From Isoetes taiwanensis (Eukaryota; Streptophyta; Lycopodiopsida; Isoetales; Isoetaceae): 64,000 bases of DNA. Shown here piece by piece: positions 43,659-57,039 of the stretch (the stretch's first letter is position 1; every line of letters begins with the position of its first letter). Below the pieces are notes generated by a model. The model did not search any database. It had not been told where the DNA came from and saw only the letters and a list, made by a program, of their open reading frames with translations. The stretch spans positions 434,001-498,000 of the forward strand of contig JAJEKV010000063.1 of assembly GCA_021234155.1 (NCBI GenBank), read 5' to 3'. A program made the translations under genes and the position numbers.

Positions 43659-46600
43659 ATGGTGGATGTTAAGGTGGATGCGAGGGAGGTGGAGTCTTTT
43701 CCCCAGGAAACTGGCGTCGGTGGTCTTCGGCAAGAGCACTGGAGAGCTCATGGTAAACATTGACTAATATCAATTATAATGATAGAATTTGGAATTGATC
43801 ACATGCTGCTTGTCCTCCTTACTTTGGAATCATGCAAAACCTGCTCTTTGTATGCACATATTCTAACAATCTATTATGTCATAGTAATGATGATATCTAA
43901 GGATGGCTCTTAATAAATGCAGACGTTGGGAACGGAGAAACTGAGTTATTAAAACAGGTGCCTGCTTATTCCGAAACAGACACTAAAGGTAGGCGCTTAT
44001 TCTTTGTCGCCCTATTGTTCTCAGGTAAGGTGTTCCTTATATGGAGCTTTTGCAAATGAACATTAGTTATTAGAGTAAGCTGCAAAATCAGTTTACTCTA
44101 AGAAGGTTTTAAATAAGGTTGGATAGAACATGGGGGCAAAATTACTTCTTATCTTGGTTAGGATTATACTGGAAGTAGCATGTGCTAGCTTTTGTTATTC
44201 TCCAATTTAATGAGAAGAAAGGTAGCTTATGTCAAATGTATAATGGAAAATCTGGTCTTGGCTCATGTACAAGAGATAACTGGTAGAACATGAGATTACC
44301 AGTTATGATAGAAATGAGAGAATTTTGTTGCCAAAAGTGATGACAACGAAATATGTTAGCTGCTGGTGCCCCGAACATTTTGCCCGTGTGTTTCTGTTGT
44401 TTATAAAAGTGCTATGCAACTTTTACCGAAGTTTAGTTTTGACTTTAAAATGTGTATGGATACCTTTACCTAGTTTATTTGCTGAGTATACGGGAATGAA
44501 AATTGACTGGCCTCCTTTAACCTTTGGTATTTTTGGATCTTGCAGATGTTTCAAGCACTGAAAGCAAGCCTCTTACACCAGAATGGCTCTTATCGAAACC
44601 ATCTGAATCTAGGCCGCCAGGAGCACCCATGGTAGCAGTAGTCTGTTTTGCTTGTAGTTTGGTTATTTGACTGTCATCTCCAAAAAGTGTATGGGCCATG
44701 TGTTCTTAGGCATGAAAATTTCTCTTCTTTACAGGATTGTCCAAAGACACCTGTGGCTGGGTATGGTGGTCATGACCCGCCAACTCGTCCAGCAGGTTCT
44801 CTTGCAGGCAGTCATGAAGTACGTGATGTGCCAGGAAGAGAACATTGGCGTGTAGATGGGGTACGTGATTCAGACAAAAAGGATTGGTGGCGTCCCAATA
44901 CTCTTGAAGTTGATAGTAATCGGCAGAACGAAAGCAATAATCGTCGCATATGGCGAGAAGAGGAGCGTGAGAGTAATAATGCTACTGTTCGTCGAGACCG
45001 CTGGAAGGAAGGAGATCAAATTGACTCAAGAAAAGGCCGTTGGGTAGCTGGTTCCTTTAGGGATTCAGCAGATAATAGACGTATACCTGACAGGTGGGCG
45101 GATACAGGAAATCGTGATGGAAACATTGACATGCGTCGTGATAAGTGGAATCCTAGCTGGGGACATGATGAGAAGGAGAAAGATAAGTGGGCTGATTCTG
45201 ACAAAGATGGAGACCACTACCGTGTGTATACTAATAATAGAGATATTGAGCGTGATAATGATGCACCACGTGATCGACCATGGCGGTCTCATTCTTTCAG
45301 TAATCGTGGCCGCAGTGATACCCCGGTGCTTGGTAGCACACCACCAAAGTTTGCTCCAGGCTTTGGCATGGGAAGAGGACGTGGTGATTCACCTTCAAGC
45401 TTTTCCGTCGGGCGTGGCCGGGCTGGTTTTAGTGTTGGGGCTACATACCATGGTCCGCCAGTACCTGGATCACCTATTGGTGCATCAGATATCGGGTTTC
45501 ATAGGCCTAGCAAGCTTGATGGGCTTTATCGGTATCCAAGGGGAAAGCTTTTGGATGTATATAGAGTTGGTCAACAGATACATGCATTTGCTCATTATCC
45601 AGAAGGCTTTACCGAAGTGTCCAAGCTTACTCAACCTGAACCGCTGGACCCTTTGGCTCTTATTGTTCCTGAAGCAGAAGAGGAGGTACACATTTTGTAT
45701 ACTTGAGCTTTCTTGTGATCAAGTGTCTGTTGTTTTTCATCTCTTTCTAGGATTTTGCATGGTTATGCCCACCTTTGAGCTGTTGAAAAAATAATGCCCA
45801 TGTTTTACTTCCTGTGGGCTGCATAGTTAACCCTAATATGACAGATTCAAATTTGCTGGAATGACCTCTGCCAATTTCCCATAGTGAAATGATTAGATGC
45901 CAATTTAAGTACCGCGGTAGCATTGCGTTGTCAAGAAATTACAAATTTGGTATCCGGTCCATGCTTTTCCTGCCTCTCTCATATCCTCTGCATTTTGCTT
46001 TCATGGTTGACATTTATTGGTTGTGGACATCAGCAGGCGTTGTGTAACTGCAGGCTGTCTTATTAGGGATCTATGAGGGACATATTGTCAGCAGTGGTGC
46101 AACTCAAAATACGCCAAAAGAGATACATGGGAATAGGCCTAGGGACGACACTGTTCGAGGCCGTCCACGTATTCTAAAGACCATGGGTAATATTAGGTGC
46201 CCTATACATCAAGTGGATTGAGTTTTTGAGTAAATAATAAGGATATGGCCTAATTCAAACAGGAGGGAGGGAGGACAGTAATTTTGACCGACGAAAGGAT
46301 GACGATTTTTATGACGATCCTAGTCTTAGCGACAGCCGTGTCGCTGAGGGTGTAATGGAGATGGAGTCACGCTTTGCGGATGCTGACAGTGCTGAAATTC
46401 ATACGCGTACAGAAGGTATTCAGGAAATATTTACATTCTTTATTGGCAGATCAAGCTCTGATGGTCAAAGAATCTTTTATTGTAGGCTTAAAGTCGGAGT
46501 CAGCATGGCGTCCAAGCCGATTAACAGAAGAGGCTCTTGCAACTCAATCCAGAGATGACAACTGGAAACGTGAGACTCCTGGTCGTAGTGACGGCATTTG

Positions 46601-49600
46601 GCGGCGGAGTGGGGATAGTTATTCTAAAGATAAAGATGGAAGACACAAAATGCAAAGTGAGGATGCTGATCGGGATGACCACGACTGGAGTAAAGGTGGT
46701 AGGAGCTATGAAGAAAAAGGTTTGAAACTTGACAATGGTATGTTGCGAGAAGAAATTGAACGGAAAAGTATAACCACCAGGGATTTCAAGAAACCTATGA
46801 GATATGCTTGTCCAGAGGAGCTTTTACTACTCTATACTGATCCACAAGGAGATATACAAGGTCCCTTTAGTGGGCAGGACATTATTGGCTGGTTTGAGAC
46901 AGGTTTTTTTGGTATAGAATTGCCTGTACGTCTGGCTGATGCACCTGAGGATAGTCCATTTGTGCCCCTTGGGAACGTCATGCCTCATTTGAAACCAAAA
47001 GCGAAAGTACCCCCGGGATTTGATGTAGTGAAACAAACAGAGGAATCGACATCCAGAACAGAATCAGAAATGATCTCCACAATGAAGAATGTGCAGAATA
47101 TTTCTGCAAATTACATTGAGCCTTATAGAGTTTCTTCAGTAGTGCCTGGTTTAGTCAACCAGCAGCTGCGAGATGCAATTGAAGGTATTCTTGTTTGCAG
47201 CTTTTGTGACAATACATTTTCTAAAATGTGTGATTATCACGTGTTTTCTACTGATTGATTTGCTGCTTATTGTTAACAAGAATACGAATTTTTGTAACAG
47301 GTAGTACACAGGATAAATTACCAAGGGTAAGTAGCTTTGGAGCAGTGCCTGATGCTGGCTATGAAGCTACTTTATTGGCTAGGAACAGGATGTCATCATT
47401 TCCTGGACCTCATATCCCTGGTGGACACATGCATCAGACTCCACCAGAGATTTCTGGAGACTGGAGTGGAACTGGAATGACTTCAAATGCTGCATTCCTT
47501 GGTTTGCCAGCTACACCTGGACGTCAGACATCAGACTTGTCTAGAAAACCAGACAGTTTGTCACATCTCCCAAGCAATGCACTGGGAATTGATCCAAATT
47601 GGGCTGGTATGTTGAATCCTGAGCTGGCAGTTCCTGGTGTTGGACATAACCCTCTTGAAAACTTGAGCCCCCTTCAGCAACTTGAATTTATGAAGCACTT
47701 TGGTAGCATGAAGGCTGAATCGAAGATTCCACATCAGGTTCCATTACAGCAGCAGCATTCACAGAACTTCCAGTCACATTCTCAAATGGCATCAGGGCAT
47801 GTTTTGGAGGATATTTTAGCACAAGAATATTTTATGCAGCAGCAAGCCAAGCAACAGCAACAACAGAGAGCTGAATTATCATTATCTGGACTGCCTGTGT
47901 ATGATCCAATTTTAAGGATGAAACAGCAGCAGCAGATACAGCCTCAGCAATTGCAACAGCTGCAACAATTGCAACAGCAACAGCAGCTACAACAGCTGCA
48001 GCAGCAACACTTGCAGCAACTGCAGCAACAGCAGCAGCAGCAACTTCGTGTTGAGCATTTGTTGCTGCCACAATCTCACCCTCGTCTCTCTGCTTACGAT
48101 TCTCATCAAGTTCCATCTGGATTAAACAATGGGGGCCTTGAGTCCATCATTCCTCATCAATCTAAGGATGCAGATATGCACTTTGTTGAACAGCTATCTA
48201 GACCTATTGGTGCTCCGTTTGATCAGCTTGTTCAATTAACAAAACAACAGGATTCAAGGGGTCAACTTGCACAATCTGAAGAAAGTCAATTACTACGCCA
48301 ATTTGGCGTAAGTGAAGAGAAACGTATCTCCGGTGTTTGGGAAGCTGATGAGTCTGGCCAGTTGCGGACTCAAGCATTTTCTTCTCCATCGTTGGAAACT
48401 ATGCAGCATCAACAGATGCGTCATTTGCAACATCAATCTAGCTTCCCGTCACCTCATCGCCAGATTCAACAGGACCGAAGAATTCGTCAGAATAGTGTTG
48501 GTAATTTATATGATTCAGGCATATTTAATGATGAAAGAGGCCCTCCTGCATTGTCCAAGGATGTTGCCTCGCGTTTTTCAGAGGTCGAGATCTTGGCAGA
48601 AAAACTCACTGCTGGCATGCAGTTTGACAATCCATCACCTCAACATTCATCTGTTTCACAAATAGCAAGCCAGGACAAGGTGGATGCATTGCTGCAAGCT
48701 TGGGCTGCTTCATCAGGCCTGGATAGGCAAATGGTTTTGACTGAAGAAAAACATTCTTCAGGGATGGTTGAATCTGCTCCTGGATGGCAATCAGTAAATG
48801 CTGAAGGGATACAACGTTTTGGGTCAAAGGAAGTCCATGATATATCACAAGTTGGTCCCGAAGAAATTGTACCTGAGGTCACTGAAAGGCTTAACATTGG
48901 CGAAATCATGTCAAATGCTGCAATCAAGCATGCTATACAACCGACTAAGCCGAGCGAATCCAATGCTAATTTTGTGCTTGATAAGACGAGCAATAATGAG
49001 CTCATATCAAGTGCTGCAGTTGAGAAGGTTGTACAGTCAGCTAAGCCGAGGGAACCTAAGAACAACTTGTTGCCTGAAGCGACAGTTGTAATCGCTGATA
49101 TGGAAACGGAAATCATGACTCCTGCAGATGCCCATAATAAGACTAGCTTAGCTTCTACTGCATCCTTAAGTCAGCAAGATATCATTGATGATGGTGATTT
49201 TGTAGAGCCCAAGGAGGTAAAAAAAAATAAACGGCGATCTTCAAAAAACAAAAGCGCTGGTAGTAAAGCTGCTGCAATGACAACTTCTGAACCAATGGTA
49301 CCTGCACCTGCGTCAAAGAAAGAGACAGGGCGTCAGGTCCAGCAGGAGGTCAAGGAGGTCCTTCCTTCTCCCCCAAAAGGACCTTCCTTAGGAGACTATT
49401 TGACTGTTAAAGAAGAAGTACACAACTCCCCGCAGTTGCCAGCATGGTCAGTTGATGTAAGTAAACAGGCCAGAGCCACAACATCCTTAAAGGAAATTCA
49501 GGAAGCTGAACGGGCAGCAAGGGAAGAGAAAGAGAGGCAGTTAGTATTTCAACAGCAGCAAATGGTGCTTCAGCAGCAGCAACAACAGCAGCAGTTGCAG

Positions 49601-50847
49601 CAATTGCAAGCAGCTGCTTCCCCAAAACCAGCAGTAGTGCGTGCTTCTGGTGTCAACGGTTCTGCTTGGCAACGGCCATCAGTCCCTTCAACTCCTACGT
49701 CTCAAACAGTTTCTGCACCACCAGTAAATGTAAAAAGTAAGGTGGGCACTATTGATGATGATGATCTCTTTTGGGATTATAGCGAGGATGTTTTTACACT
49801 CGGCAATGTTAAGCAAAGTCAAAAATCAGAGAAGTATGTTCATATTACGTTCCTAACTTATTATAGTTTGGATTAGCATATTAAATTCTATGTCTCTCCT
49901 AATTGTTGCTGATATTCTGCTTGGTTTGCAGGCCCCAGTTCCCTGTGCTAACTTCTTCAAAAGGAAGTTCATCTAAGCCTATACCGATAAAAGTTGCCAC
50001 AGGAAGCACAGGTACTGGCACATTTAGACAAGCTAGTGCAGCCCCAGCAGCACCTCAACCAAGTGCTTCGGATTTCCCTTCTTTGTCATCCCCTGTGGTT
50101 TCAAAGGCAAATACGGTTCCCTCAAAGTCGAAAAAGCAAGGCCTTAGCAAAAAAGGTATTCCTAGGTTTCTTCATGATCCATCAGTTCTCAGAATTTCTG
50201 ACTAACTGCACCTTACATTATCCAGATGATGCCCCTTCAAAGGTGTTAGCAGCTAGTACAAAGGTGTTAGCAGCTAGTACAGATGGCCAAGCATTTCGAC
50301 AGTGGTGTGAGATCCAGATGCAGCAGCTCACAGGGAATGATGGTATCTATTATGTATATTTACTTGCATAAGATCTATATTTATGTGTCGCACTCCTAAT
50401 AAGAATGCTCCTTTGCCCAATATCTCAGATGTGACTCTGCTCGAGTTCTGTGTGTCATTGCCTTCATCTGTGGAAGCTGGCGAGTACATAACTGAGTATC
50501 TGGGCCGTAGTCCTAACGTGGAAGCCTTCAAGACTGAATTTCTTAGGAAGAGAGAAAGCTTACCTCCTGCAGCTATTTATTCTGTTTTCAATATTAGTGA
50601 TGCAGTTATTAAAGATGAGGTGCGCAGGGGGAAATCTCTTGGCAAGAAAATTGATGATAGGTCTAAAGGCCTCTCTCAAAGCTCTAATAAAGCTGAGGAG
50701 AGCTTTGCCAGTGATTTCGAAAATGGATCAAAAGGTGGTAAGAAGAAGAATAAGAAGGGGAAAAAGGTTGTAGATCCATCTCTCCTTGGTTTTAGTGTCA
50801 CAAGCAACCGGATAATGATGGGAGAAATACAGCGAGTTGAAGACTGA
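43659..50847 (+). CDS. EXA1: GYF-domain translational regulator, EXA1/PSIG1/MUSE11 family
   Basis: Exons are 43,659-43,752, 43,923-43,988, 44,546-44,631, 44,735-45,685, 46,054-46,186, 46,263-46,415, 46,450-47,184, 47,301-49,833, 49,932-50,155, 50,226-50,342 and 50,429-50,847. All junctions are GT-AG and phases match. The total is 5,511 bases, or 1,836 residues plus a stop, close to the large plant GYF proteins. Visible features are an Arg/Asp-rich N-terminal half, YPRGKLL at about residue 349 fitting the eIF4E-binding pattern YxxxxL-phi, and the GYF domain at about 615-670 ([20 protein letters not shown]) that binds proline-rich ligands. There are also poly-Q tracts near 915-990 and 1,490 and a basic C-terminus ending [14 protein letters not shown], characteristic of the family. 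In Arabidopsis these proteins act in cytoplasmic translational repression, affect immune receptor levels and are needed for potexvirus accumulation. Function here is inferred from family. The start is the first ATG after a telo-box-containing leader. Confidence 0.93.
47921..48047 (+). repeat. CAG/CAA poly-Q tract in GYF gene
   Basis: Interrupted CAG, CAA and CTG/TTG codons encode a Gln/Leu tract within exon 8. A second shorter Gln tract is at about 49,551-49,605. Mixed codons make slippage less likely than in a pure repeat. Because the tract is full of CAG sites, its exact length depends on sequencing accuracy. Confidence 0.85.
50240..50281 (+). repeat. 21-bp in-frame tandem duplication in GYF exon 10
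   Basis: Two identical 21-base units (50,240-50,260 and 50,261-50,281) encode KVLAAST twice. The duplication keeps the frame and lies just before the conserved C-terminal region. Confidence 0.9.
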
Positions 50848-51400
50848 GGGTCACAGCATGTCAACCGATATTTCTCATGTAACATAGATTTTGTGCTGCT
50901 GTAAAATACAGAAATGTAAGCTTTTCCGGCAAATGGAATTGTGCCTTTCAGAGTGTAATATTTGAGTCCGTGGTAAGTGGTTGTGACGTTCCGAGCTAAC
51001 TTCATTGTATCATGGAACTTGTTGATCAATGAAGCAATGCCAGTTACTGTATTGTTTGAGCATCAGTTCTGTGTCACACGATTAAAAATTGGGACGCAGA
51101 AGTCAATTTACTGTGCTGCCACACAATTTAGGAGTGCCACAGTAAAAGATAAGTCAGTTTTGCAGAATTTGTCTGCTTTATGCAGCATCAATTTTGGATG
51201 GCTAGTTTATTCAATAGATTTGAGTTGGTGCACCTTGATGTGTTCCATTCCATCTTACATGGATAATATTTGTCCAACGCAGGGCCTTTCTTTTCTTTTT
51301 GATAATAGCAAAGAGGAGGCATGAAATAAATCAGCTAGTACAAGAGAGTATGCAGGAGATTTGGATGTGGACCTTGGCTGAGTAATTCAATGTGAAGTTT
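50848..51400 (+). other. Probable 3' UTR and downstream region of the GYF gene
   Basis: Sequence after the TGA at 50,847 is T-rich and lacks a further exon. Short ORFs here have no family features. The polyadenylation site is not identifiable with confidence. Confidence 0.35.
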
Positions 51401-51579
51401 TATAAGTGGCGATTTTAAAGTTCTGAACCGCGTCACATTTGGGGAGTATAAAGGACGTGCTAATTTATTTGGGTTTGTTTTTTTTATTTAGCATTCGGTT
51501 TTTATGCTCTGTCGAACAATGTGTTTTGTTGGCCCTTCTTATTATGACCGTCCAATTTCGATTAAGAATCTAGGAAAAA

Positions 51580-51720
51580 GATACGTTTGCAAATTCTATT
51601 GGACAGAGTTTTAGAAACTGCATCACCTAAAAACAAGGTGCAGCAGGAAATAGATACGTTTCCAAGTTCCATTGAAATGAATTCTAGGAACTGCATCACC
51701 TAGAAACAAGGTGCTGATGC
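51580..51720. repeat. Imperfect tandem duplication, about 73 bp
   Basis: Two diverged copies start at GATACGTTT (51,580 and 51,653) and end around AAACAAGGTGC. The region to 52,300 is otherwise non-coding. Confidence 0.7.
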
Positions 51721-52303
51721 ACGGAAGGTTGCCTTCTGTCCATTGTGGAAATTATTATGCCTTCATTAATGATCCCAAATCAGGAAATTTTGTGCAGCTT
51801 TTGGTACCCAAAGGATCGAACTGCTTTGTTGACCCAGATAGTATCACCAATTTTGATTTCTGAGCAAAATTTAGGAGCATTGAAAGAATTGTTATGTTCA
51901 CTAGGAATCAATACCTTTTTCAACTAAAGCCTAACTGTAATAAGTTTGATGGGGCTTTAAGAAGTAAAGGGGCAATTTGCATAGTCGAACCCGTTGGTAA
52001 ATTTGGTTGAGATTTGGATGCTGGATGCTTCAGCAGTTTGAGGTTTTGAAGTAACCAGTCTTTGTTTTTAAACCTTCGAGCAAACCAAACACCCAAAAGG
52101 ACGGACCCTTAACAAGGCATAATAAATGATACAAATGCCTTTATTTGGCATGGTTATTCTCAATGTTTGCATTTGCTCGAATTTTCAACATCCTTAGTAC
52201 TTGCATTGACAAATTGAAACACCATATAAAGGGGGTCAATCCTTTCCATCTGCCCATTTTTTTCTTCCCCACAAGAAGCTAATCTGTAGGGCAATATCAC
52301 ATT

Positions 52304-52357
52304 GGCTCTATGTTTTCTGATAAACCATCTGGCTCTATGTTTTCTGATAAACCATCC
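52304..52357. repeat. 27-bp tandem duplication
   Basis: Positions 52,304-52,330 and 52,331-52,357 are identical except for the last base. Confidence 0.9.
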
Positions 52358-52885
52358 GAAAAACATGGGATCTTCTTTCAAATTAAAATTTTCATAAACA
52401 GAGCAAAAACTTAACCACGATCTGACAAATAAAGGCATAATAAAAGGACCGACCAATTATGCCTTCATTTTGTTATGCCTTGCTTCCTTAGCAAGCCTTA
52501 AATTTGGTGGGTTAGGTATCATTCTTGGGGGCAAGGGAAATTTTTTACCATTGAATAGAAAAGCTTAGGAAAAAGTTGTTTTTCAATAGAAATTAAAAAT
52601 ACATATGTATTATTACTATTATATATACAAGAATTTATCACGGCGGCCGTCGCCACCACTAGTTTGTACTTTTTAATGTATGTATGCAAGAAATTGAATT
52701 GCTTTGAAGTGCAAATGAAAGAGAAGTAGATAAATATATAATGGGGCACATCTTTGTCGAAAATCTAGGATGATTTTAAGCTACAATGGAAAACTTGAGC
52801 CCATATTGCTTTTTGTATCTAAGTGGTAGCCTCCCACTTAGGTTGAAGCTTCCATCCATCCAATGTAAACTACACAACGTGCAAT

Positions 52886-53015
52886 ATGAATCAACAACGA
52901 AATTGTAATGGATGTGATGTTGAAACTTCATTCTAACACAATCAACAACGAAATTGTAATGGAACATTCTAGCATAGATAAAACTGTGATGTTGAAACTT
53001 CATTGTAACACAAGT
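52886..53015. repeat. Interleaved direct repeats
   Basis: A block containing ATCAACAACGAAATTGTAAT and a second containing GTGATGTTGAAACTTCATT each occur twice in the same order, about 50 and 70 bases apart. An 18-base repeat, TGGATTGAGCATATCAAG, occurs twice near 53,469-53,508. The stretch 53,016-54,700 shows no gene. Confidence 0.7.
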
Positions 53016-54719
53016 ACTCTCAGCTATGTTACACCATGCAAAGCCCATTCGTAGAGAGAGTTATTCTAAAGAAGAATTATGGATAAAACAACGAGAAGAG
53101 CCAAATATTAGGGTAATAATATTGGCGCAACCATGCCTTCTCTTACACTTGTAAATGTAGCAGATTTAACTGCACTACCAACAATATGTTGCTCATCTTA
53201 CAATGGACTCAGTGTTGTAATTATTGTTGTTGCATATTGTCGTTCTACTGCAAGACGTATGAAGGTCAAAACCTTGTATCAAAGCGATATTTAACATCTC
53301 TGAAGAATCAAGAAACCCAAAGTTTAAATCAAGCTTCAAACAAAGCTCCCTATTTGCTTATATTCAATTACAAAATTCAATGTCTTAGCCCATCTATATA
53401 ACAAACTCAAAGTATCAGTTGCTTCTATACTTTTACCATCAAACAAACTATATAACAAAAGACCATTTTGGATTGAGCATATCAAGGTATGGATTGAGCA
53501 TATCAAGATAATTGTTTCAAAAGATGCAATACTTACCTTTCCAAAATCTCTTCATCTTTTTTGCTCTTCAGCTTGAGTCATCTAGACCGGTTTTGAACTT
53601 AGATTGTGCTTCACAAATTGTGTATGAATATTGAACTCAGAAGCTTGAAGACGAACATGATCAGCTCAACGAACTTACTGAATAGTCTCACAAGGAAATG
53701 AATAACTGCTAGTCATATGACATACACATCCTATATAACATAGATTTTGCATCCACTTCCACATCTCCAGCTTGTAGACCTTTGAATCTGTAACTGCCCT
53801 TCTTTTTTTGCAGGAATAATTGTGAATCTTGATCCCTATCAAGATGACAACTTGACGGATTACAAACTGCATTGTACAAACCTGTAAGGAGCCATGAAAT
53901 AATGATCAGATAATTTAACACTAGACCTATCCCTGGGAGCATTCCTGATCCATGGACCAGAACTGGCCCACATGACCTATGCCAATTAAACCCATGTAAC
54001 TCACGAAAGAAATTTCAATTTTATAATATACCACCATCATTTGAGTCTTCACTTATTTCTTAATGACCTTTGAGAATTCCAAGACCAATGGGGTCACCTA
54101 TACCTTGTGGTGATTGCTCAAACATTGGAGAATTTGGCAGTTTCTGCACCAGTCCAGAACGGCCTTCTTCGATATTTCTAAAATAAAGTGACCTAAGTCT
54201 TGCTAAAGTTGGAGGTATTTGCATGTTTATCATAGACCACATTGAGTTTTATGTTTCCATGTTTTCTTGCTATCATCTGACATCGGTGGAAGCAGCCAAT
54301 ATTTTGGTCAAAAAAGCTGCTTGAGGTTCAAGAATTATTTCTCTCATATTATAACAAGTTTTGACTTAATTCTTGTGGCCATGAGTTGCTAATTATACGA
54401 GCTATAGTTTCATGATTTTTGGAGTGTTCATAAGCCATGTTAACCTCAATATTTACCAAAAGATTCTACTATACAGAATTCTGGACAAAAGTACATGTTA
54501 AAATGCTCCAATAACCACCATCAATAATGCCATGTGGGTAATAAATAATGTGTTCTATTTATATCTACAAAGAACATAAATGCATCTCCGCTCCTGGATC
54601 TCTCTGATCGTCGAATCACTGCCGGTGTCTAGTAGGTATTATATGCGATGGGCGAGATATAGGCTATAGCCTGTGTTAGGGTGGTGGCGACATGGGGCGG
54701 ATTGATGGTGCAACTGTCC

Positions 54720-55552
54720 GGTTGACGTCATGCAGGCTGTGGGACTAGTGCGGCCTGTGCTGCGGCCTTTGCTTTCTGAAGCCTTGGGCTCAGCTCCTGC
54801 TGGGATTGCTACTGCCTTACCAATTCATGCAAGGACCGCTGCAGTTCTCCATGAGCCTCTGCATGGAGGCCCTTGCCTTGCTCGGCAAATGGCCGCCTGC
54901 AGCTTCTGCACCTTCCGATCTCGAGCAGCGAGGCTGTGCTCAAGTTCCAGCAAGCGGTTGTCCAGGGTAGGGTTCACTGCCGATGAAGGCACTTCCCGTG
55001 AGTCAAACCTACTCTGGAGGTCTCTTAGCTGTGACTGGCTTTCCTCAAAGGCCGCCTGAATGCCTCGTGTCATGTTGGTAGCTTCCTCAACTTCTTTTCA
55101 AAGGCGAGAGATGGTTGCCATCATCTCCTGTTCGGCCCATTGCCTATCCCCTATTATGGCTTCCATGGTAGTAGACAAGGCGTCCATGCAAGCATGCAAG
55201 TCCGCGAGATCTTGCTTGTCCTATTGCCTCTCGAAGTGTGCCAAGCGGATGTCGTCTTTCATCTGCTGGGTGCGAGTCTCCAACTCTACGATTCGATATT
55301 TCTCCACCGTCAGTTGCCTTCTTAGCAGGTGGGATATTGAGGACTGCACCTCTTTTGTCAGGCCTGCAATTCGGGTACTGTTACCTCAATTCGCCTCAAA
55401 ATATTTCCACGCTTCTGCCAATGCTTGGTTTATCGTGGGACCTGAGCAACTATCAATAGTTTGTCGGACCGACCTTGTTGATTGGGCCTTCGCATGTGCC
55501 CCTTCCTCATGGAAGAGGGTTCTCTCTTGTCTCGCTGTCTACTCTGGGCCAT
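54720..55552 (-). pseudogene. Decayed coiled-coil (Gag-like) ORF
   Basis: Read on the minus strand, a frame with strong coiled-coil character runs through most of this region (for example LTKEVQSSISHLLRRQL, then QAAFEESQSQLRDLQSRF). It is interrupted by stops at sites where single C-to-T changes would remove them (CGA to TGA, CAG to TAG), and by a frame change near the CTGCAG at about 54,900. It may descend from the Gag of an LTR retrotransposon, since coiled-coil Gag N-termini are common there, but no zinc knuckle or pol is adjacent. Confidence 0.5.
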
Positions 55553-57039
55553 CTTCGTAGTGGCCCCTCAACTTGGTCTTCCCCAGAGGGTTCATCATGC
55601 GAGGGGGCATAAGGTCGTCGGTGTTCCTAGGCAAGAGGTTGGATTAAAGGGGGCTGGGCATCCAGATTGGGATCAAGGTAGGAGGGTGGCCATAGCTGTT
55701 TGGGGTAAAGGAGACGAGGTCCAGGCAGAAATTAGGGCAAAGCAGAGGTGTTGCTTCAAAGAGGTTTGGATGCTTAGAATCCATAATGAAGACTCAAAAA
55801 TCTCGTTGATATAACAACTTGGGCTATGGTGGTAAAACCCTAGTGAGAGAATGGGCAGAGAAGTGTCGCTTCAAAGAGGTTTTGGATGCTTAGAATGGGG
55901 TTGGGGAGGAGGGAGGGAGGGGGAGAGGGATGGGTATGTTATGAATAAATACGATCTAACTAAATTGGTATATTGTTTATATTTATCACACAGTACCACT
56001 CGATTGGCTGGGGAAAAACTAGCGTTGAAGCAAAAGGTCTGTAGCTTGATAAATGGCCGATTAGGCTTCGGTGCAACTAGAGCATTGTAGAGAGGTCAAA
56101 TCACCCAAGGAGTGCCGAATCTGGCAAATTGTTACATGGCTGGCATTGGATGCTTCCAGCATACCAATTGGTGCGGTATAGATACTGCTACCCTTTTGAG
56201 AAAAAGGAACACAATTTTTCCCCGAGAAAGCATCCTCCTATTCTGTTGTATTCTCTTACATGTTGGGAAAGCATCTCAGAAGAGCCAAGAGGTCTTGCCT
56301 TTGGTTTTTTTTGGTTTTGGGGGAGGGGAGAGGAGAGGGCGAGGGTCAAGGACACCGAGGGTAGTGGCGGAACAGTGATGGATGCAGTACTTGGCTATGA
56401 CAATCTAAGTCTATTAGGATTACTGAACCGACAACAACCATGAGCTTGTAATTCATTACATTCTCTAATTTTATTACTACAAGTTATTCCCTTGAAAATA
56501 TTTCAGGATATGGGTTTTCTTATACATCCTTATTGCACTATCCTTATTGTTTCTTTTGGATCATTGGATCCAAGCATAGTTCCATGAATATGCCAAATAA
56601 AGGGCCGCGGAATTTACACATCAGCCCCACGTATAAGTTTGCGCACCCCATATGCCTAAATACGTATATACATACATGGTATACTTAATTCCATACACAT
56701 AAGAAATGCATAAACTACCATTGTGCATTCACAAGGCACAGATAACAAGAGACGAGAGTGAAAAACAGATAGGAAGAAATACGAGTGGAGAGGTGCCATT
56801 CAATGAAAACATCATATAGCCTGAACAAAAATACATTTTTAGCAGAAGTTGGAGTCTTCTTCTGACTCCGAACCTCCTAGTTGCCCTGGATTCTACAGGT
56901 TTCAGACTGCAAACTTCGAAGCCTAGATTCATAAACCAAGTCCACATAGAAGCCTCAGAAAAAGCCTCACAGAAAAGCTGTTTACAACAACAGATAGTTA
57001 AAGCATGTCTGCATCTGGCCGCCCTTCTGCGTTCTCGCC
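55553..57039. other. Region without a recognised gene
   Basis: Purine-rich G tracts occur at 55,890-55,930 and 56,310-56,345. Several short ORFs are present but none has family features. No LTR or terminal repeat could be assigned. Confidence 0.3.

Noticed and set aside
45114-45794. 226-codon plus-strand ORF inside GYF exon 4
   Set aside because: It overlaps the conserved GYF frame in another phase and runs past the splice donor; a shadow.
47921-48047. Pathological or tandem CAG expansion
   Set aside because: Codons are mixed (CAG, CAA, CTG, TTG) and the tract is a normal feature of this protein family.
47832-48116. Ala/Val-rich minus-strand ORF
   Set aside because: This is the reverse complement of the poly-Q tract.
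48640-49116. 158-codon minus-strand ORF in GYF exon 8
   Set aside because: Antisense to a conserved coding exon with no own features.
55060-55560. 166-codon plus-strand ORF
   Set aside because: It is antisense to the decayed coiled-coil frame, which has the better protein character; the plus frame is Ser/Cys-rich noise.
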